Of a stretch of DNA of 64,000 nt, positions 58,087 to 64,000 are shown piece after piece. Made by a program: the position numbers and the translations under genes. The notes beneath the pieces are model-generated. The model was not told where the DNA came from, ran no database searches, and was given only the letters and a program-made list of their open reading frames with translations. The stretch is from Pisaster brevispinus (taxonomy: Eukaryota > Echinodermata > Asteroidea > Forcipulatida > Asteriidae), in the NCBI GenBank assembly GCA_023634235.1, contig JAMKCF010000007.1, positions 7,015,630-7,079,629 on the forward strand, written 5' to 3'. Position 1 is the first letter of the stretch. Each line of letters starts with the position of its first letter.

Positions 58087-58440
58087 TGTAATTGTGATGG
58101 AGAAATTGTATTGTATTTTTGGAAAACAAATGTCAAAATACGGAGCTCCGAAAGGGACAGGTGACAAAAGAAAATTGAAAAGGTGAAAACATAAAAAAGG
58201 TAAAGGTCTATATTTCATTCCATCGTAAATGAATCGCGTTCCTTCAAAATAATATTTCGAGAATATTTCGAAGGGAGTGAAATGACACTTCGATTTACAT
58301 TTCGATATAAATGATTTCGAATAGTATTTCAAACTTGATTCGAGCGCACGAAAGAATTTCGAATAATAATTCGATACTCTTTCGAGCGCTCGGAATAAAT
58401 TATTTCGAGTGCACAAACTGATTTTATTCCCTTGAAATAT
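58087..58440. repeat. Dispersed repeat B, copy 1
   Basis: Contains GAGAAATTGTATTGTATTTT, then ACGGAGCTCCGAAAGGGACA and a zone of TATTTCGA motifs. It matches 63746-64000 in the same orientation. Confidence 0.85.
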
Positions 58441-58539
58441 TATTTAGTTCCCTCGAATTGTTCCTATAAAAACCGGACCCTTAAAATGTCTGTAGTCATC
58501 TGTACTCATTCTTGGTACACTGTTATTTTCCTGTGTAAA

Positions 58540-58720
58540 AAAACGCTGTGTAACTTTTTGTTTAAACAACAATGTGTAATTGTTGAACAAGGTTGTGTGA
58601 TCACATCCAAGCTGTGTTAATTCTGTGCTGTGTAAAATTGTAGTTTGATGTTATAACCCGATAGTTGCCGCCTAAACTGAATTTGAACAACTGTTGTGTA
58701 AACTTATAAGCACGTGATAA
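58540..58720. repeat. Left subterminal motif cluster
   Basis: At least seven copies of TGTGTAA or close variants (GTGTAAC, GTGTAAT, GTGTTAA, GTGTGAT) within 180 bases, mostly in direct orientation, inside the left end of the 58518-62475 element. Confidence 0.6.
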
Positions 58721-58760
58721 GAAAGTAACCAATCACGAAGTCACAAAAAATACTGGAAAA

Positions 58761-58775
58761 ATGGCGTATTTAACG
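58761..58775 (+). other. Possible micro first exon (ATGGCGTATTTAACG)
   Basis: An AAAATGGCG start followed by a perfect donor (ACG|GTAAGT) after five codons. Joined to the acceptor at 59599 it stays open for only about 14 more codons, so it could be a 5' UTR exon with an upstream reading frame. Confidence 0.25.
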
Positions 58776-59623
58776 GTAAGTACAATGTTTCAATCGTTTA
58801 AATGAAAAGTATGAAGATGTATTGTATTGTAGTGTAAGCTGTGTGTGATTTTATCACTTGGCTTTTGGTAAGTTAGCCCAAAATTACAATACAAGAAAGC
58901 TTACAGGTAAGCCACGACGGCGTCGACGGCCCTGCCCCTGCACACAGTGTCACACAGTCACGTCAGTGCACATAAAGTTCAACATATTCAGTGAGGAATA
59001 TCCCCCCGCATTATGCATTACGTACAGTACATTGTACGTTAATTCTGAAGGCTCGAAGTTGTTCGATAATTTTTTCGTGTTATGATTGAGCCAGAATTTT
59101 TTCACCCAAAACAATGTTTAATTGGATTGGAAGAGCTTCCTTCAGAATTCGTAATTATTTGTGTTTGAAATAATTCAATGAATGAAGTATAGGCCTAACC
59201 GTTTGTAGAATACTGAATAGAAATTGCAATCATGTCGTGGATCTCCAATCTCTGCATGCACACGATGCACACAAGGCAAGGGAAATTGTTGTGTGCGTTC
59301 ATGGCGGCCATTGTATTGGTAATTGTTACACGTACATCGGGTACATGTACATGTACATGTAGTGATGTGTTGACTTGCGGGGTCTACATGAACACAACCA
59401 AACGTTTTGTTTTTTTTACGTTGCAGCCTAATCTAATGTGTATTACTGTATTTTTTAGATATGTTGTTTCATTATCATACATGCTGATATATAGATGCCA
59501 ACTAATTGAACTACGCTGCATTGCATTACAAAATTTGCACTCAAAACTCACAAATTGGTCTATTGTGATCCAACTTTTTTGTTTATATTACTTTACAGTC
59601 CACCAGCTTGCATCAAAGAAACC

Positions 59624-60872
59624 ATGGCCAGCAGCCTTGTTGAGGAGTACACCTTCCTTAAAGACACAGAGGGCCTAACAGGATATGTAAGTTTTGACAT
59701 GCATAAACACATTATGTCACTCTTGACTAGCACTGATCATAATTTTGGTGTACCATATTATTTAACCACTCTCCTCAAACTTGTTGGAAGTGTCTGCTCA
59801 TACCCTTGTTTTTCAGTCCCTCATCTGCTGATATGAAGAAATGTATTAGTCTCCCATCTACTCATGATATCAAGCAGTTTACCAATCTCTTATATATTCC
59901 TGCTAACATCAGGTATGTATCAACCTGTTATCTACTGTTTGTGCCAGGTAGTCACTCATCTACTCAATGTTAACCTTAGATTGCTGCTTTTTTTATTCAG
60001 GAGCAGTTGTTTGTGAAAGACAGAAAAAATAATCCTGCCAGTGGCAGCCTCGAAGACCGATTACGGTACGTCAGGATGAAACATTTCAAGCACATGAGAG
60101 AGACCACCGGGACCACTACCGGGACCACCACTGAAAAAAAGAATCTTCACAAGACACCTGTGAAAAGGAAGGAACTAACACTCCTGGTTGAACTGACCGA
60201 GTCACAAGGTATGTGTTTGTTTGACCATTAATTACTATTTTTGACATTATTTTTACACTTGTAAACAGATTTGCAGTTGGTTTTTCACTGTTTAAACAGA
60301 TGCATTGTAAGCCATATATTTAAACAATATTTTGATGGCTTTTTCTTGCAGTTCTGAAAAACATAGTTTTCACATGTGACATAGAAACAACTGTTTGTTT
60401 CTCACCAACTATTAAAAGGGAAAGTTTATTATATTCAGGGCAATGTGGCCAAAGAATACTCAACAATTGTAAATTCTGAAAAATAGTTTTGAAACTGAGC
60501 TGCGTAGGAGCCATTAGTTGGAGTGATTCCATTTCCTTTGTCAGGTGTATACCTTATATTAATTTATGTTGTCACTGCTTTCTGACATTTTTTATGACAA
60601 CTTGGCCAAAAAATGCATTTTTTACACATATGAGTGCACTGAGTATGGCCATTTTACAAGTGAACTCAAGGGACTCTTGCATTATTATATCCATCAACAT
60701 GTCTGCTCTACATGTGTGTATTTTTAGCTGTCTTATTTTTCTCTCTATCCTGCAGTTGATTGACATCATACATAATTTGTTCATTTGAATTATTCTCATT
60801 GTTTCAGAGGAGTGTCAAGAGCTTGCTTTCAGTATTCTACCATTACTTTTGTGGGGAGGAGCAAGGGAATGA
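59624..60872 (+). CDS. Uncharacterised small spliced gene inside the TIR element (111 or 132 aa)
   Basis: I do not recognise the family. Exon 59624-59686 (ATG in ACCATGG context, 21 codons, donor TAT|GTAAGT, acceptor of the same exon at 59599) joins 60001-60208 (acceptor TTTATTCAG, donor CAAG|GTATGT), phase 0 then 1. The second exon encodes DRLRYVRMKHFKHMRE, a basic helix-like segment, then a Thr-Gly run (TTGTTTGTTTEKK) and a Lys/Glu-rich part. Two downstream exons fit phase 1: 60352-60479 (acceptor TTTCTTGCAG; product 132 aa) and 60808-60872 (acceptor TTGTTTCAG, encoding EECQELAFSILPLLLWGG; product 111 aa). They could be alternative 3' ends. Coordinates given are for the 111-aa form: join(59624..59686,60001..60208,60808..60872). 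The three strong splice signals in agreeing phase support a real transcript; no catalytic motif of a transposase is visible. Confidence 0.4.
60352..60479 (+). CDS. Alternative last exon of the gene in the TIR element
   Basis: In phase with the donor at 60208, it encodes VLKNIVFTCDIETTVCFS and continues to a TGA at 60477. The acceptor has a good pyrimidine tract. It competes with the exon at 60808; sequence alone does not decide. Confidence 0.3.
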
Positions 60873-61472
60873 AAGGGAGATGCACCCCTGCAGAATCCCT
60901 GCGATCATTTATAGATATGAAACCTAGCCTATAAGCTATTATTTAAATTTTCGATTTTTTTTTTTTAGTATGTCGTTTTGATGAGTGGTTTTTATTGTCA
61001 GACATTGTAAGACAAGGCTAATTCCTCATTCAGCATTGATTAACAAAAGTAAATTTGTCCAAATCAAGACACTTGGCATTTGTAGTGTTTGTGACCCTTT
61101 TTCCTGAAAATGCTAACTGATCCCTTTGTACTTACAAATCTGGTTGCTTATGGGGTAAACAAGGACCCTTTAATTTCATGGATGACAAGCTACAATGAAA
61201 AAGGAATCCTCGGGGCAATAGGTCAAGGTGCCAAAATAAACCACATACATGTACACTTATCTTTAGAGCACACTGGAACCTACATAATTCTTGAAAACAA
61301 ACATGGTTTACATGTATTAAGTGCCATCTCAGCTATTCAATTTCGTGTAAAGTGTGCTGTTCTTCTATGTTTAAATTGTGCCGATATATACTGTTTTCAA
61401 AGTTTAGGCCTTTATAAAGCAAAATAAAAAACAAGCCACATAGTTCTTAACAAAATTCGCAGTGTAATGTAC

Positions 61473-61661
61473 ATGTATTTAGAAGATAAATGTATATAAA
61501 AGTAACTCACAAGAAAAACAAGTATTTCACAATACAAAACCCCCAATAATGCTGTATATAGAAATTATTTTCAGATGGGTCATATACGCAGCATTATTGG
61601 GGGTTTTGTATTGTGAAATGCTGTTGAGTTACGTTTATTTCTATTTATCTTCTAAATACAT
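61473..61661. repeat. Long hairpin nested in the TIR element
   Basis: A perfect 31-base inner stem (61524-61554 with 61589-61619, core CAATACAAAACCCCCAATAA) extends outward imperfectly to ATGTATTTAGAAGATAAAT and its inverse. Size and symmetry indicate a foldback MITE inserted in the larger element. Confidence 0.8.
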
Positions 61662-62199
61662 TTACTTATAATATGTACAATCCTATTTTATATAATTTAG
61701 AACATTTACTTTTGGTTTGTTATTACTTTTTTGTTTATATACACTTTGAAAATAGTATTTTGTTTGTACCATGTACTTCATTTTGTGCGCTACCCTGTTG
61801 TCATTGGATTAAAAAAAAAATTGTGTAAATTGTTTTATTGGTTAGGATTTAATGTTAGTTTTTGTTGTTGTTGTTTTTTTTTTGTTTTTTTTTTGTGGGG
61901 GGGGGGGGTACATACCAGCGTGCATTACTTTTGGGAATTCTCATTTTTCCACATTATAGAAACAAAAAGGTAAACAAAAACACGTTTTAAATTGAACAAA
62001 GCGGACATTCCCCCCACCCCTTAAAAAATGCATTGTCAATCATTGTTGTTGTAGTTGTAAATTGTATGCTTTAATAAAAATGAATTGTGATGTAAAATGT
62101 TATTTGGTGTAGGCCTAGGCTTAGTTGTGGCTAATAAAATTCACCCACAAATTTAATTTAAAACCAAGGTTTCTGAATTGTATATTTATTATGTGTCAA

Positions 62200-62470
62200 C
62201 TTCACTTTAAAATGGCCATTCCACAACTAACAAGTAAAACACAACTATTGTGTAAAAAATTAAGCAATAGCTGTGTAAACGACTTCCACAACTAATTGGG
62301 TAAATTATTGTTACACATTATTGTGTAGAAATACTACACAACTGTTGTTTACACATTACACAACTTGGGTTGTGTAAACTGTTCACACAACAGTTGCTAG
62401 GTTCATATAGTAAACAGGGGTTGTGTAAAATTTTACACAACTTGTTCAAGATTTTACACAACCGAAATAA
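62200..62470. repeat. Right subterminal motif cluster
   Basis: More than ten TTACACA/TGTGTAA motifs, several paired as inverted copies (TACACAACTTGGGTTGTGTA at 62358-62377 is nearly a perfect palindrome). Counterpart of the cluster at 58540-58720. Confidence 0.65.
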
Positions 62471-62479
62471 CAGTGTACA

Positions 62480-62890
62480 TCAAAAGGAGTTACATGTTAA
62501 ATTGATGCGAAATGCCCGAACGTTGCACGGCTATGCACGAACCATGTAATTAAAGCGTTCGTCAGAGAAACCGTCGAAGCGTTCATTCTGAGGTCACGAT
62601 TCTACACATTACAGAGGATTACAATATTGTCTCCATAGGCACCGCACTCTCTTTTAAGCAAGCGAGAATACTTTAAGCAGCGGGTACCGCAATTTATTTA
62701 ACAGATGAGGATTTGGGGATCAAAAGTATTATAATTTGTGGTATTACTCTACACCGATGTATGTGAAGCAATGTACACTCAGTACTTTTTAGAGTCTTAT
62801 AGAGACAAAAAAAACCCCACCTTTTCATGGTGGCCCCAAAGGGACATCGCACATAAATAATGACTTCATTATTCTCACAAATTTCGCAAC
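62480..62890. other. Non-coding flank of the TIR element
   Basis: No gene seen. Confidence 0.4.
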
Positions 62891-62894
62891 TTGT

Positions 62895-63009
62895 GCGAAA
62901 CCAGACATGTATAGCTCTTCCCTCTGAATGTCCTTGCGTTTCAAAGATCCTCAAAGCCTTAGCATGATAGTGGTCTTTTGTAGTCATCTTCAATCAACTG
63001 ATTTTACAA
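62895..63009. repeat. Dispersed repeat A, copy 2
   Basis: Direct copy of 57508-57622 with a handful of substitutions. Confidence 0.85.
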
Positions 63010-63745
63010 AAGACAATTTTTTTTATTTATTTGTACAAGAAATAAACAAAACTCCACCGATCTTTTTACACGCCATGATTGTGTGTGCAGCAACGTAGCA
63101 TTCATGCACATTACTCTACGTAATGCCCTAAGAATGCCATGAAGCGAGACAACATCAATCTTGGGCGTCTTGACCAATCGGTGCACTCTGTTGGAACATG
63201 TGACAGGATGTGTCTACGTCCTCAGTAACAACCGCTCTTTGTTTATGGGGTAAAACTGATCTGAATATCATTTGCATGTGGCGTTTTACCTTTCTTATGT
63301 CTTAATATAGAAAGAGTTAGTCTTAGGCTTCAAGACGATACCAAATTTAATATAGGGGAGTTCCCGGAAGAGCAATGCAGAGGTGAAAACGTCGGCGTTT
63401 TTGTAACATTGAACGGAATCAATCGTACCAAACCTCGCAAAACCTTGTCACAAAACACAGAGTTTTTCATAGTTGTTGATCAAAATCAACCTTCCTGAGT
63501 TAAAATGATAAAAGAGCAGAGACATCAAGGACGGGAAAAAGGGTTTTAATTTTTTTGGATTTTTGAGAAAACAAATTCCCTCCCCCAGCATGGAAGAGCC
63601 CATTAAGTGAAAATGCATAGCGCGTCTTAGGGCCTTTTTTGCAGAGTGGGTCTTATATGACGTAATTTGAGTGATGACGTAAACAGGGCTTTTCGCGAAT
63701 CTTTATGAAAAGCACCGAGGAAGGCCTTTTAAAATTATTGTCCCA
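63010..63745. other. Non-coding, between repeats A and B
   Basis: No gene seen. It differs from the corresponding 460 bases between the left copies, so the two A-B pairs do not represent one simple tandem duplication. Confidence 0.4.
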
Positions 63746-64000
63746 GTGATTGTGACGGAGAAATTGTATTGTATTTTTGAAGAAAAAATAAAATAAAATA
63801 CGGAGCCCCGAAAGGGACATGTGAAAAAGAAAATTAAAATGTGAAAACATATAAAAGGTAAAGGTCGAAATTTCATTCCCTCGTAAAAAAAAAAAAAAAA
63901 AAATGCGTTCCTTCAAAACAATATTTCGAGGGATATTTCGAAGGGAGTGGAATAATATTTCGATTTGTTTAAGAGCACACGAAATAATGTATTCCAAGCG
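63746..64000. repeat. Dispersed repeat B, copy 2 (runs off the window)
   Basis: Direct copy of 58087-58340 with a poly-A insertion at 63886-63902. It shares ACGGAGCCCCGAAAGGGACA and the TATTTCGA zone. Confidence 0.85.

Larger units (their letters stand above)
58518..62475. mobile_element. TIR-bounded 3.96-kb element with subterminal TGTGTAA motifs and an internal gene
   Basis: The left end reads CACTGTTATTTTCCTGTGTA and the right end, reversed, CACTGTTATTTCGGTTGTGT; both are flanked by TA (58516-58517, 62476-62477). The 200-280 bases inside each end are packed with TGTGTAA/TTACACA motifs in both orientations. CACTG termini with clustered subterminal motifs recall CACTA/EnSpm elements; the TA duplication fits Tc1/mariner better. 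No transposase is recognisable. The interior carries a small spliced gene (59624-60872) and a nested hairpin element (61473-61661). Confidence 0.6.

Noticed and set aside
61110..61427. 105-residue frame downstream of the gene in the TIR element
   Set aside because: No acceptor in phase and no domain; left as non-coding.

Overview
This is a eukaryotic, AT-rich, gene-poor window: short coding exons with GT..AG introns, many tRNA-derived SINEs, inverted-repeat DNA transposons (MITEs), minisatellites and homopolymer-G tracts. A MYND/DUF4470 gene, an SLC22 transporter and the repeat types suggest a marine invertebrate deuterostome. I favour an echinoderm, perhaps a sea star; that is inference, not proof.

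Layout: (1) 1-1,512 holds a MITE and a probable gene for a small secreted proline-rich protein behind a TATA box. (2) 1.5-20 kb is repeat-dominated: a 30-bp minisatellite, SINEs, foldback elements, a LINE remnant and a Penelope-like retroelement remnant. (3) 20.1-23.0 kb (minus) is a two-exon gene for a 627-aa protein with two MYND zinc fingers and a DUF4470 domain. (4) 23-34.8 kb is intergenic and rich in mobile DNA: a TTAA-flanked Kolobok-like element, several hairpin elements, a candidate solo LTR and SINEs. (5) 34.87-50.74 kb (minus) is a complete ten-exon SLC22-family transporter (568 aa); all exons join in phase, and its introns carry minisatellites, SINEs and an inverted pair of arrays with a GC palindrome. 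(6) 51-58.5 kb is intergenic, with foldback elements and one orphan signal-peptide exon on the plus strand. (7) 58.52-62.48 kb is a 3.96-kb unit with inverted termini (CACTG...CAGTG, TA on both sides) and subterminal TGTGTAA motifs; it encloses a small spliced gene with no recognised family. Repeats present in direct orientation on both sides flank it. The window ends inside one of them.

The two confident genes (MYND/DUF4470 and SLC22) are functionally unrelated neighbours; no operon or gene cluster is implied. The most unusual item is the 3.96-kb TIR unit with its own intron-containing gene. Exon coordinates were derived by hand from splice-site and reading-frame agreement.
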